Shown piece by piece: positions 16,270-24,627 of a DNA stretch of 64,000 nt (position 1 is the stretch's first letter; each line of letters opens with the position of its first letter). This DNA is from Streptosporangiaceae bacterium (GTDB taxonomy: Bacteria; Actinomycetota; Actinomycetes; Streptosporangiales; Streptosporangiaceae), in contig JAOPYK010000004.1 in the NCBI GenBank assembly GCA_025964695.1, positions 98,987 to 162,986 on the forward strand, given 5' to 3'. Both the position numbers and the translations under genes were made by a program. Under the pieces are notes generated by a model. It saw only the letters and a program-made list of their open reading frames with translations. It made no database searches and was not told the origin of the DNA.

Positions 16270-17892
16270 TCAGCTCCACCAGGAGGTGGACAGAGCGCCG
16301 CGCAGGTCGGCGACCTTCGCGTCCCGGGTGCCCAGCGGCTTCAGCCCGAGGCCCCGTTCGATGGTCGCCAGGATCGACGTGGTGTCATACACGGTGTGGT
16401 CGACGCCCGAGTGCGGCAGTGACGCGCTCAGCACGAGCGTCGGCACCCGCGTGCCGGGGCCGAACTGGTCGGACACGCCCTGGGTCGGGCTGCCCTTGCC
16501 GGGCGGCGGCACATGGTCAAAGGATCCGCCGAACTCGTCGTAGGTGACGACGACGAGGGTGTCCTTGGCCTGCGGTCCGCTCTGGATCGCCTTCAGCAGA
16601 TCGACCAGGTGATCACTGCCCCCGGACTCGCCGGTGTAGCCGGGGTGCTCGTTCTCTGCACCGTACGGCTTGACAAAGCTCACGGTCGGCAGCGTGCCCT
16701 GCTGGGCCGCGGACAGGAACTCGGTCTCGTCCTTCAGATGCGCCCGCCCGGGAGTCCCGGGCGCGTACGCGGCGAAGTAGTTGAACGGCTGGTGGTGGTA
16801 CTGGAACAGCGCGCCCGGGTGTCCGGAGTTCGCGTCGTTCCAGCCGCCCGCGTACCAGGCCCAGGGAACGTTCTTGGCACTCAGCCGGTCGCCGATGTTC
16901 GGGTAGGCGGTGTCGTCGATCAGCGGCAGCTTGGCCCCGCCGCCGGCCGGCGCGCTGGACGGCTGCATCGTGTTGACGCCGTAGTCGCCGCAGGCCACGT
17001 TGGGGTTGGCCGTCGGCCCGCACGCCTGGGTGAGCTGCCCGTCCTTGACGGCCGTGGTGGGCGTGTAGAGCGGGTAGGTGTTCGGGAAGCCGTTGGCGTC
17101 CACCACCGAGTGCAGGCCCGCGTCGGCTCCGCCCGGACCGGCAGCGGTGTCGACGGGAGCGCGGCCCGCGATCAGGTACTGGTGGTTGAGGAAGGAGCCG
17201 CCGAACGCGCCCTGGAAGAAGTGATCGGCGATCACGTAGTGCGGGGCGCCCTGGGAGTGCAGGTAGGTGTAGATGGGCAGCGTCTTCGTGTCATAGGTGC
17301 CCATGCTCAGGCCGACCGCGTCGCTGCCGGTGACGTAGCGGTTCTGCTTGCCACCGTTGATCTGGTACTGCTCCTGGTAGAAGCGGTGCACCAGGTCCCG
17401 GGTGCAGCCGCCGGGCACGGCGCCGGCGCTGTCCTTGAGGACGCCGTTCGGCGCGAACACGCCCGGCGCGGGACAGGTCTTGTCGGCCGGGTGGATGTAG
17501 TCGTCGATCGAGAACTGCTGGTTGCCGAAGTGGCTGGCGGTCACCTTGTGCGCCGGGTCCTGGCAGGTCGAGGTGAGCGGGCTCGGGGCGGTCAGGTTGA
17601 CGTCATTCTGCAGCAGGCAGCCATATGGCTCACCGTTCTGGGCGACTTGCTGGACGGCGTGCTCGCCCGTTTGTTGCTGCACGCCGTCGACGCGCTGGCC
17701 GTTGACCGTGCCCCAGCCGCCGTACAAGTTGTCGAAGCTGTGGTTCTCCTGGTAGATCACCACCACGTGGTGGTATTTCCCGACCACCGTTGACGAATGG
17801 CTCGCGGCGCCGGCGCTGGGCGAGGTCATCACGGTCGCGGTCGCGATCGCGCCGGCCGCCGCACAGATTTTGAACAGGTGTCGTCGTCGCAC
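16270..17892 (-). CDS. Secreted phosphoesterase (phospholipase C / acid phosphatase family)
   Basis: The 540-residue exported enzyme of the PF04185 phosphoesterase family starts at GTG 17892, behind GAGGAGAG. The ORF track start at 18093 is too early. The N-terminus RRRHLFKICAAAGAIATATV looks like a Tat-type signal ending before ASHSSTV. The metal-binding motif YQENHSFDNLYGGW and the late motif VVVTYDEFGGSFDHVPPPG are conserved catalytic features of bacterial phospholipase C and acid phosphatases. It probably releases phosphate or head groups outside the cell. It has its own promoter and converges on the CitB-type regulator gene. Confidence 0.88.
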   Translation of the reverse strand: MRRRHLFKICAAAGAIATATVMTSPSAGAASHSSTVVGKYHHVVVIYQENHSFDNLYGGWGTVNGQRVDGVQQQTGEHAVQQVAQNGEPYGCLLQNDVNLTAPSPLTSTCQDPAHKVTASHFGNQQFSIDDYIHPADKTCPAPGVFAPNGVLKDSAGAVPGGCTRDLVHRFYQEQYQINGGKQNRYVTGSDAVGLSMGTYDTKTLPIYTYLHSQGAPHYVIADHFFQGAFGGSFLNHQYLIAGRAPVDTAAGPGGADAGLHSVVDANGFPNTYPLYTPTTAVKDGQLTQACGPTANPNVACGDYGVNTMQPSSAPAGGGAKLPLIDDTAYPNIGDRLSAKNVPWAWYAGGWNDANSGHPGALFQYHHQPFNYFAAYAPGTPGRAHLKDETEFLSAAQQGTLPTVSFVKPYGAENEHPGYTGESGGSDHLVDLLKAIQSGPQAKDTLVVVTYDEFGGSFDHVPPPGKGSPTQGVSDQFGPGTRVPTLVLSASLPHSGVDHTVYDTTSILATIERGLGLKPLGTRDAKVADLRGALSTSWWS

Positions 17893-18022
17893 GTCTCTCT
17901 CCTCTGGCTCCTCTGGCTCGGAGCCCGTTCGACGATGCTCCGAGCGGAGGATCACCGCAAGAGATAAATCATGTCGTTTCCGGAGAGTACGTGCTTTGTT
18001 CCCGGATCGTAGCCGCAGCCGT

Positions 18023-18541
18023 TTAATACTCGTATATCTGCACGGTCGGCGCGTGCTGATACCAGGAGGCGATGATCGACGAGGTGCGATCACCGGCGGC
18101 GAAGTCCACCCGCAGCCACCCGGTGCCGGGGGTCACCTTTGTCCCGTATCCCTGGGCCGGGGTGGCCGAGACCAGGCGCGCCGCCCCCGAGGTCAGCGAG
18201 AACGCGGCCCGGCCACCCCGGGAGGTGAAGCTGCGCACGTTCGCGGGCCGGCTCGCCGCGGATGGGCTCGCGGGGGCCGAGGACGGCCGGAGGGCGGACC
18301 GGGGAGTGCGGCGGGGCGGCCGGACGGTGGGCGTGGCCCCGGGCGTGCCGCCGGTGGTGGGCGGCGCCGGACTGGCGTGGATGACCGGCCCGACCACGGG
18401 GATCGCGCCCGGCTGGTCGAACACCGCGCCGCGCAGCACGGCACGGACGCCGAGCCAGGACAGCGTGACGGACAGACCGGTGGCCCCCGCCCACAGGGCG
18501 AGGTACAGCACGGCTCGGCGCATCAGCACATAGTGCACCAT
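18023..18541 (-). CDS. Predicted membrane-anchored or secreted protein of unknown function
   Basis: A 172-residue product. A single hydrophobic segment near the N-terminus (AVLYLALWAGATGLSVTLSWLG) is followed by a Pro/Ala/Thr-rich linker (PAPPTTGGTPGATPTVRPP). A C-terminal small domain, FTSRGGRAAFSLTSGAARLV...WLRVDFAAGDRTSSIIASWYQHAPTVQIYEY, resembles a compact beta fold. No family is recognised with confidence. The start is ATG 18541, 29 bp from the divergent response-regulator start, so the two share a promoter. This suggests the protein may be a target of, or an accessory to, that two-component system. Confidence 0.65.
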   Translation of the reverse strand: MVHYVLMRRAVLYLALWAGATGLSVTLSWLGVRAVLRGAVFDQPGAIPVVGPVIHASPAPPTTGGTPGATPTVRPPRRTPRSALRPSSAPASPSAASRPANVRSFTSRGGRAAFSLTSGAARLVSATPAQGYGTKVTPGTGWLRVDFAAGDRTSSIIASWYQHAPTVQIYEY

Positions 18542-18570
18542 CGCCGGACGGATGCCGTACGGTTCCGGGC

Positions 18571-19254
18571 ATGGCGAGTGTGCTCGTGGTCGAGGACGAC
18601 CAGATGGTGCGGGCGGCGCTCATCCGGGACCTGTCGGCCCGTGGCCATGTCGTACGAAGCGTCGGCACGGCTCTGGACGCGCTGCGGGAGGTGGCTCGGA
18701 AACCCCCGGACGTGGTCATCCTGGATCTCGGGCTGCCGGACCTGGACGGGGCCGAGGCGCTCAAGATGCTGCGCGGCGTCTCCGAGGTCCCGGTGATCGT
18801 CGCCACCGCCCGGGACGACGAGACCGAGATCGTGCGGCTGCTGAACGCCGGCGCCGACGACTATCTGGTCAAGCCGTTCTCCGGGGAGCATCTGAGCGCC
18901 CGGCTGGCGGCGGTGCTACGCCGCACCGCCGCCCGCGGCGACGCCCGGCCGGCGACGCTGCTGCTGGTGGGCGGGCTGAGCGTGGATCTGGACCGGCGGG
19001 AGGCCAGCCTGGACGGCGCCGCGCTCGAACTCACCCGCAGGGAGTTCGACCTGCTCGGCTATCTCGCGGCACAGGCGGGCCGGGTGGTTCCCCGGCGCGA
19101 GCTGCTGACCGAGGTATGGCGCCAGTCCTACGGCGACGACCAGACCATCGACGTGCATCTGTCGTGGCTGCGCCGCAAGCTCGGCGAGACCGCGTCCGCA
19201 CCGCGCTACCTGCACACGGTACGGGGCGTCGGCGTCAGGCTCTCGGCACCGTGA
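18571..19254 (+). CDS. Response regulator, OmpR/PhoB family
   Basis: The 227-residue regulator has a receiver domain (VLVVEDDQMVRAAL, phospho-Asp in VVILDLGLPDLDGAEAL, Lys in DYLVKPFSGEHL). A C-terminal winged-helix Trans_reg_C domain follows (LTRREFDLLGYLAAQAGRVV and TIDVHLSWLRRKLGE). It is translationally coupled to the kinase by a GTGA overlap. The divergent unknown secreted protein is the nearest candidate target. Confidence 0.93.
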   Translation: MASVLVVEDDQMVRAALIRDLSARGHVVRSVGTALDALREVARKPPDVVILDLGLPDLDGAEALKMLRGVSEVPVIVATARDDETEIVRLLNAGADDYLVKPFSGEHLSARLAAVLRRTAARGDARPATLLLVGGLSVDLDRREASLDGAALELTRREFDLLGYLAAQAGRVVPRRELLTEVWRQSYGDDQTIDVHLSWLRRKLGETASAPRYLHTVRGVGVRLSAP

Positions 19255-20585
19255 GACGAGTCCTCGTGCTGGTCTCGCTGGCGGTCACCTCGATGGTGGC
19301 GCTGGCGTTCCTGATCCCGCTGGGGCTCACCGTGCGGGAGATCGCCCGGGACAGAGCGCTGTCGGACGCGGAGCGGCAGGCCGGCGCCCTCGGCCCGGCA
19401 CTGGCCATCACCACCGACCGGCCCGCGCTGGAGCGCGCGGTGGCGAGCACCCAGGCCGGCGCGGCCGGGCGCATGACCGTGCATCTCCCCGAGGGGACGG
19501 CGATCGGCCCGGGCTGGGCCGGCCGGGCGGACCTGGACGCGGCGGCCCGGGCCGGCCGGTCCTTCGCGGCACACGTCCCCGGCGGGTTCGCGCTGCTGCA
19601 GCCCGTCGCGCTCGACCACGGCCGCATCGCGGTGGTCGAGGTCTTTCTGCCCGGCGCGGACCTCTCCCGGGGGGTGTGGGCGGCATGGGCGGTCATGACC
19701 TGTGTGGCCGTCGCCCTGGTGGCCGGATCCGTGGCCGTCGCCGACCGGCTGGCGAACGGCGCGGTCCGCTCGGCCCGCCGGCTGGCCGGTGCCGCCGGGG
19801 CCCTCGGCGACGGAGACCTGAGCGTACGGGTGGACCCGCAGGGGCCGCCCGAGCTCCAGGAGGCCGGGAAGGCGTTCAACGCCATGGCGGACCGGGTCAC
19901 CCAGCTGCTCGCGGCCGAGCGGGAGATGGCCGCGGACCTGTCGCACCGGCTGCGGACCCCGCTGGCCGCGCTGCGGCTCAACGCGGGCGCGCTCGGATCG
20001 GGGGAGCCTGCCGACCAGACCCGGCAGGCGGTCGACCAGCTCGAACGGGAGGTCGACTTCATCATCCGCGCGGTGCGCACCCCAGGCGGGCACGGAACCT
20101 GCGACGCGGCCGAGGTGCTGCGCGGCCGGCTGCGCTTCTGGTCCGTCCTCGCCGAGGACGAGGGGCGGTCGTGGGACCTGATCGGAGCGGCCCATCCGGC
20201 GCCGGTCCCGCTGCCCGCGGCGGAACTCGCCGCCCTCGTCGACGCGCTGCTCGGCAACGTGTTCCGGCACACTCCTGAGGGCACGGACTTCGCCGTGACG
20301 CTGCACCCCGGTGAGGGCATGACCGGGATCCTCATCGCCGACGCGGGCCCCGGGATCACCGACTCCCCGGCCGCGCTGACCCGTGGCAGCAGCGGCCGTG
20401 GCTCCACTGGGCTGGGGCTCGACATCGCCCGCCGGGCGGCCGAATCGACCGGCGGCAACCTGCGGATCGACCGTTCCGCGCTCGGCGGCGCCCAGGTCCA
20501 GGTGTGGCTGCGGACCGGCCACCGCCCTCGCCCCCGCGGTCGCATGGCGCGGCCGGGCCGTCGTGGCCGGCACGGCGGGACTTAG
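19251..20585 (+). CDS. Sensor histidine kinase (HAMP, HisKA, HATPase)
   Basis: The 444-residue membrane kinase starts at GTG 19251, overlapping the regulator stop. The longer ORF from 18552 is only open frame. The first transmembrane helix is LVLVSLAVTSMVALAFLIPL, followed by an extracytoplasmic loop of about 120 residues and a second helix near WAVMTCVAVALVAGSVAVA. Then come a HAMP domain, HisKA with DLSHRLRTPLAALRLNAGAL (phospho-His) and an ATPase domain with LLGNVFRHTPEGTDF and GSTGLGLDIARRAA. A basic tail rich in Arg and Pro closes it. The signal is unknown. Confidence 0.92.
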   Translation: MRRVLVLVSLAVTSMVALAFLIPLGLTVREIARDRALSDAERQAGALGPALAITTDRPALERAVASTQAGAAGRMTVHLPEGTAIGPGWAGRADLDAAARAGRSFAAHVPGGFALLQPVALDHGRIAVVEVFLPGADLSRGVWAAWAVMTCVAVALVAGSVAVADRLANGAVRSARRLAGAAGALGDGDLSVRVDPQGPPELQEAGKAFNAMADRVTQLLAAEREMAADLSHRLRTPLAALRLNAGALGSGEPADQTRQAVDQLEREVDFIIRAVRTPGGHGTCDAAEVLRGRLRFWSVLAEDEGRSWDLIGAAHPAPVPLPAAELAALVDALLGNVFRHTPEGTDFAVTLHPGEGMTGILIADAGPGITDSPAALTRGSSGRGSTGLGLDIARRAAESTGGNLRIDRSALGGAQVQVWLRTGHRPRPRGRMARPGRRGRHGGT

Positions 20586-20611
20586 CGGCTGCTCAGCGCT
20601 CGAATGGGTTC

Positions 20612-20645
20612 GCAGTGACGTTGGCAGTGACGTTGGCAGTGACAC
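20612..20645. repeat. 12-bp tandem repeat (cagtgacgttgg), about 2.8 units
   Basis: Two perfect cagtgacgttgg units and a partial third follow the kinase gene. The region up to 20754 holds no gene. Confidence 0.8.
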
Positions 20646-20754
20646 CGGTGAGGGTTTGGACGCTGGAGGTCAGAGAGGCGGTCATGGACCGACGATTGGG
20701 TGACTCGCCGCGCCCGGGATGCCCGCGACCAGAGCACTTGGAGAGGAGACCTCG

Positions 20755-21165
20755 TTGGTGGTTTTCATAGGACTTGTCCTGGCCGCTGCGGCCGTGGTGC
20801 TCGGCGTTGACGTTGCCGTGGAGAACACCGCCCCCGCGAAGTTGACCGTGTTCGGCCGGACCGTCCCCGACGTGACGACCCAGGGGCAGGTCTTCCTCTC
20901 CGGTGTCGGATTGACCGTGGTTCTCATCGCCGGCCTGGTGATCGCTTTCTGGGTCACCGCACGGGCGATCCGGCTCCGCCGAGAGTTCCGCTACCTGCGG
21001 GAGGAGGCCGAGGAGTCCATCACGACGCTGGAGATGGAAAAGCGCCAACTGCAGCGCGAACTCGCCAACGCCCGTCGTGGCACCGGTCGGCCATCGATGC
21101 CCTCGATGACGGCCGAGCCACCCCAGGCCACAGCGGTGCCGTCGTTCTTCGACTCCGCCGGGTAA
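20755..21165 (+). CDS. LapA-like (DUF1049) small membrane protein
   Basis: This small protein has two transmembrane helices, VVFIGLVLAAAAVVLGVDVAV and a second near GVGLTVVLIAGLVIAFWV. They flank the motif ENTAPAKLTVFGRTVPDV, which resembles the LapA domain (PF06305, ENxxPVxLxFxG). A cytoplasmic coiled-coil tail follows (REFRYLREEAEESITTLEMEKRQLQREL). The start is uncertain: TTG 20755 lies 6 nt after AGGAG and is preferred over ATG 20719, which lacks a ribosome site. The role in Gram-positives is unknown, possibly envelope organisation. Confidence 0.7.
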   Translation: MVVFIGLVLAAAAVVLGVDVAVENTAPAKLTVFGRTVPDVTTQGQVFLSGVGLTVVLIAGLVIAFWVTARAIRLRREFRYLREEAEESITTLEMEKRQLQRELANARRGTGRPSMPSMTAEPPQATAVPSFFDSAG

Positions 21166-21516
21166 TAGCGACGCTCGACGGCGGTCGTCCAGGCCGTATC
21201 GCCTCAGGACTTGCCCGCTCCGTTGGCGCTCATGATGGCCGGCCAGTTGGTGTGCATCTCCCGCTTCTTCCGGACGAGACGTAGAGCCCGACTCCTCGCA
21301 ACTTGGGCAGCAGAGTGGTCGGGTCGTGGTGGCTTGAGGAGACGTTTGGGGACTTTCCTGGGGAGCCGGAAAATATCGCATGACTTCGTTATGGAGGTCA
21401 GACCCGGCGACGGCGGTGAGTCGTTTCGCGTGCGGTTGCTCAACGTGCGCATCTTCCAAGCCGGACCTCAGCCGGGCATCGAGGTGGCCGTGGAGATCGT
21501 TCCCGGCACACGCGAG
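21166..21516. other. Intergenic stretch of 351 bp, no supported gene
   Basis: Somewhat lower GC than its surroundings, especially around 21290-21400. A minus-strand ORF (21204-21452) ends NWPAIMSANGAGKS and could be the tail of a degraded gene, but no family could be recognised. Nothing else stands out. Confidence 0.5.
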
Positions 21517-22107
21517 TCAGCGGGGGAGGGCGCCGTGCAGGAAGAGGCGCAGGGCGTCGGCGGTGCCGGTGGCGGTGGCGTCGCCCGTGGACAGACGCCG
21601 GATCGCCAGGCCGTAGAACAGCGCCACCACGGTGGGGGCATGCTGCTCCGCGTCGGGGATGCCCAGGGCCGTGAGGATCGCGGTGGCCAGCCGATCGTAG
21701 ACCTCGATGGAGCGTTCCGCGGCCGCCCGTAGTTCCGGATCGCGGGCGGCCTGCAGATGCAGTTCCAGGCTGGCGATCTCCTCGGGGCCATAGGAGAAGC
21801 CGACGATCGCCTTCTCCACCTCCTCCGCTGCCTGGTCGGCGTCGACCCCGGCGTCGCGCAGCTGCTCCAGCCGGGCCGTGATGCGCTCGATCTCCAGGTC
21901 CACGAAACGATTCAGGCTCTCCCTCAGCAGGTCGGCCTGGCTGGGAAAGTGGTAGGTCAGCGAGCCCAGTGACACCCCGGCCGCCTTGGCCACGGCCCGG
22001 TTGGTCACCGCGCACATCCCGCTCTCGCCGATGAGCCGCATCGTCGCCCGCAGGATCCGCTCACGGGCCGCTTCTGGGGTGGCCGAGCCGCGCACTGTGG
22101 CATTCAT
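21517..22107 (-). CDS. TetR-family transcriptional regulator (likely represses itself and the divergent amidase)
   Basis: The 196-residue regulator has an N-terminal HTH (RERILRATMRLIGESGMCAVTNRAVAKAAGVSLGSLTYHFPSQADLL, about residues 14-60) and a helical ligand domain. A perfect 20-bp palindrome lies 57-76 bp upstream of its start, in the gap shared with the divergent amidase gene. Autoregulation and control of the amidase are therefore likely. The ligand is probably an amide or its product, which is an inference from context. Confidence 0.9.
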   Translation of the reverse strand: MNATVRGSATPEAARERILRATMRLIGESGMCAVTNRAVAKAAGVSLGSLTYHFPSQADLLRESLNRFVDLEIERITARLEQLRDAGVDADQAAEEVEKAIVGFSYGPEEIASLELHLQAARDPELRAAAERSIEVYDRLATAILTALGIPDAEQHAPTVVALFYGLAIRRLSTGDATATGTADALRLFLHGALPR

Positions 22108-22163
22108 CGCGATCAGTCTCTCGTAGTCGGCCGGTACTTCCCTTCATCGACCTTTCAAGACTA

Positions 22164-22183
22164 TCGTTCGTTCGAACGAACGA
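22164..22183. promoter_or_regulatory. TetR operator, perfect 20-bp palindrome
   Basis: TCGTTCGTTCGAACGAACGA is fully self-complementary. It lies between the divergent TetR and amidase genes. Its sequence is unrelated to the CCAAGCG-type operators elsewhere in the window. Confidence 0.85.
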
Positions 22184-22288
22184 CTAGTTTTTCTTCTGTG
22201 ACGATGCGGTCGGCGCCGGCGACCGGTGTCGGCCGCACGATCACGGCAGATCACGCAAGGTCACGGCATCGGTGAACGGGAGCGCGGG

Positions 22289-23710
22289 ATGAGCGATCTG
22301 GTCTACGCGGGGCTGGCGGCCCAGGCCGGGCTGGTGGCCAGGGGGGAGGTCTCCTCCAGAGAGCTCGTCGAGGCCTCGCTGCAGCGGATCGACGCGATCG
22401 ACGGCAGGGTCGGCGCGTTCCGGGTCGTACGGCACGAAGCGGCGCTCGCCGAGGCCGCGGTGGCGGACGAGCGGATCGCCCAGGGCAGACGCGGCCACGG
22501 AGACAGGCCCCGGTGGCCGCTGCTGGGCGTCCCGGTCGCCATCAAGGACGACACGAACCTCGCGGGGGAGACCACTCCGTTCGCCGTGCGCGGAGACCAC
22601 CGGCCGGTGACCGAGGACGCCGAGCAGGTCCGGAAGCTGAGGGCCGCCGGGGCGATCATCATCGGGAAGACCACCACCTGCGAGATCGGGCTCTGGCCGT
22701 TCAGCGAGTCACCCGGCTTCGGCAAGGCCCGCAACCCGTGGAGCCTCGGCCATACCCCCGGGGGCTCGTCCGGCGGGTCGGCTGCGGCCGTCGCGGCGGG
22801 CATGGTGGCCGCCGCCGTGGGTTCCGACGGCGCCGGCTCCATCCGGATCCCGGCGGCCTGGACCGGGCTGGTCGGCATCAAACCGCAGCGCGGCCGGGTC
22901 TCCGGTTTCCCCAACCGCGATCCCTTCAACGGCATCACCGTGTGGGGCCCGCTGGCGCGCAGCGTCGGCGACGCGGCACTGCTGCTGGACGTGCTGTCGG
23001 GAAGTCACCCCCAGGACGCCTACCAGCTAGACCCGCCGCGCACGCCCTTCGCGGACGCGGCCGGCCGCGACCCCGGGAGGCTGCGCGTCGCGGTCTCCTT
23101 CCGCACCGCCCTGGGGGTGCCGGGCAGGATCGACCCGGAGGTCCGGCTGGCCGTCGAGCGGCTCGCCCGGACGCTGGCCGCCCTCGGACACAAGGTGTTC
23201 CCCGCCGACCCCGACTACGGGCTCATCGGTCTCGGCCTGGTGCCGCGCGGTACGGCGGGGGTGGCGGACTGGCTCGATTCCATCCCGGGTGCCGACCCCG
23301 AGGCCCGTACGCAGACCGAGGCGAGGATCGGGCGGCTCGTCGGCAAGCGGCTGCTGCCGCTGGCGAAGCGGATGGACCCAGGCCTGCGCCGCCGGGTCGG
23401 CCGCATCTTCCGGTTCGCCGACGTCGTGCTCACGCCCACCACCGCCCGCCTGCCGCTGCGGGTCGGCGCCCTGGACGGGCTGAACTACAGCAAGACCCAG
23501 TCGGCGTCCGCCGCAGCCTGCCCGTTCGCCTGGACCTGGAACGTGCTCGGCTGGCCGGGTGTCAACGTGCCCGCGGGGCTCAGCGCCTCCGGCCTGCCGA
23601 TCGGCGCTCAGCTGCTGGGCCACGACAGCGATGAGGCCACCCTCATCTCGCTGGCCGCCCAGCTGGAGCAGGCCGAGGGGTGGACCGAACGCCGCCCCAC
23701 CGGGGTGTAG
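22289..23710 (+). CDS. Amidase (amidase-signature family)
   Basis: The 473-residue amidohydrolase has the full Ser-Ser-Lys signature: catalytic Lys in VPVAIKDDTNLAG, the Gly/Ser-rich loop GGSSGGSAAAVAAGM, and the nucleophile region GSDGAGSIRIPAAWTGLVGIKPQ. It should hydrolyse a carboxamide or carbamoyl ester to the acid and ammonia. The track ORF starts at GTG 22226, but ATG 22289 has GGGAG 6 nt upstream and fits the family N-terminus (MSDLVYAGLAAQAG). It is divergent from, and probably controlled by, the adjacent TetR. Indoleacetamide-, nicotinamide- or aryl-amide-type substrates are all possible. Confidence 0.9.
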   Translation: MSDLVYAGLAAQAGLVARGEVSSRELVEASLQRIDAIDGRVGAFRVVRHEAALAEAAVADERIAQGRRGHGDRPRWPLLGVPVAIKDDTNLAGETTPFAVRGDHRPVTEDAEQVRKLRAAGAIIIGKTTTCEIGLWPFSESPGFGKARNPWSLGHTPGGSSGGSAAAVAAGMVAAAVGSDGAGSIRIPAAWTGLVGIKPQRGRVSGFPNRDPFNGITVWGPLARSVGDAALLLDVLSGSHPQDAYQLDPPRTPFADAAGRDPGRLRVAVSFRTALGVPGRIDPEVRLAVERLARTLAALGHKVFPADPDYGLIGLGLVPRGTAGVADWLDSIPGADPEARTQTEARIGRLVGKRLLPLAKRMDPGLRRRVGRIFRFADVVLTPTTARLPLRVGALDGLNYSKTQSASAAACPFAWTWNVLGWPGVNVPAGLSASGLPIGAQLLGHDSDEATLISLAAQLEQAEGWTERRPTGV

Positions 23711-23738
23711 CTCGATATCCGGCGCAAGCCGCCACCGG

Positions 23739-23786
23739 CCGGCAGCGGGCCTCGCTCGGTAGCCGGCAGGGGGCGTCGCTCGGTAG
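23739..23786. repeat. Two 24-bp tandem units after the amidase gene
   Basis: ccggcagcgggcctcgctcg + gtag is followed directly by a copy with two changes. A third, decayed copy may follow. The array lies between convergent amidase and SDR genes. Confidence 0.85.
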
Positions 23787-23863
23787 CGGGTGTCAGTCGG
23801 TAAGAGGGGTTGGGAACTGTTGCGCCGGGACACAATCCCGTTCAATGAGTAGGAACGGGTAGG

Positions 23864-24625
23864 TCAGTAGCCAGCGCCGGTCAGCATGCCGCCGTCCACC
23901 AGGAGTTCGGTGCCGGTGCAGTAGCTGGAGTCGTCGGAGGCCAGGAACACCACGGCTCCGGTGACCTCACGGGCCTTGCCCATGCGGTTCAGCGGGAGGG
24001 CCTTCATGAAGGCGTCGGCGCTGTCGGCCGTCGCGGCGACCACGTCCGGGTCGAGCGCCATCGCGGTCAGGATCGCACCGGGGTGGATCGTGTTGACCCG
24101 GATGTTGAACTCGCCGACCTCCCGGGCGGCGCACTTGGTCATGCCGCGGACCCCGAACTTGCTGGCGGCGTAGGCCGTCATGCCGGCCGCACCGACGAAT
24201 CCCTCGGTGGACGACACATTGATGATCGACCCGCCGCCGCCGGCCTTCATCGGCGCGATCACCGACTTCAGCCCGAGCCACTGGCCGACCAGGTTGACGT
24301 CCAGCACCCGGCGGAACTCCTCCAGGCTCATGTCCTCGGTGTCCTTGTGCTTGATGATCCCGGCATTGTTGACCAGCACATTCAGCGTGCCGAAGGCGCT
24401 CACCGCGAGTTTCACGGCGGCCGCCCAGTCCTCGGGCCGGGTCACGTCCATCCGCAGGAACCGGACGTCGTCCCCCAGCTCGGCGGCCAGCTTGACGCCG
24501 TCCTCCTCCAGCACGTCGCCGAACACCACCTTGGCGCCCTCGGCGGCGAAGCGCTTCACATGCGCCTTGCCCATGCCGCGTGCCCCACCGGTGATCAGTG
24601 CCACCTTGCCGTCAAGCTGTCCCAT
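23864..24625 (-). CDS. Short-chain dehydrogenase, 3-alpha/20-beta-hydroxysteroid dehydrogenase (FabG3)-like
   Basis: The 253-residue classical SDR has the cofactor motif TGGARGMGKAH, NNAG in LVNNAGIIKHKD, and the catalytic Ser of NVSSTEG with the Tyr-x-x-x-Lys of YAASKFG. The order and spacing resemble the mycobacterial FabG3/Rv2002 3-alpha,20-beta-hydroxysteroid dehydrogenase group (family knowledge, not a search). It should oxidise or reduce a secondary alcohol or ketone on a cyclic substrate with NAD(H). It is the last gene of the leftward DUF35-VOC-ligase-ligase-SDR cluster and begins 2 bp after the NDP-ligase stop. Confidence 0.88.
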   Translation of the reverse strand: MGQLDGKVALITGGARGMGKAHVKRFAAEGAKVVFGDVLEEDGVKLAAELGDDVRFLRMDVTRPEDWAAAVKLAVSAFGTLNVLVNNAGIIKHKDTEDMSLEEFRRVLDVNLVGQWLGLKSVIAPMKAGGGGSIINVSSTEGFVGAAGMTAYAASKFGVRGMTKCAAREVGEFNIRVNTIHPGAILTAMALDPDVVAATADSADAFMKALPLNRMGKAREVTGAVVFLASDDSSYCTGTELLVDGGMLTGAGY

Positions 24626-24627
24626 GT

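Noticed and set aside
18552-20585. 677-aa ORF over the response regulator and kinase
   Set aside because: The first part is another frame of the response-regulator gene. The kinase begins at GTG 19251.
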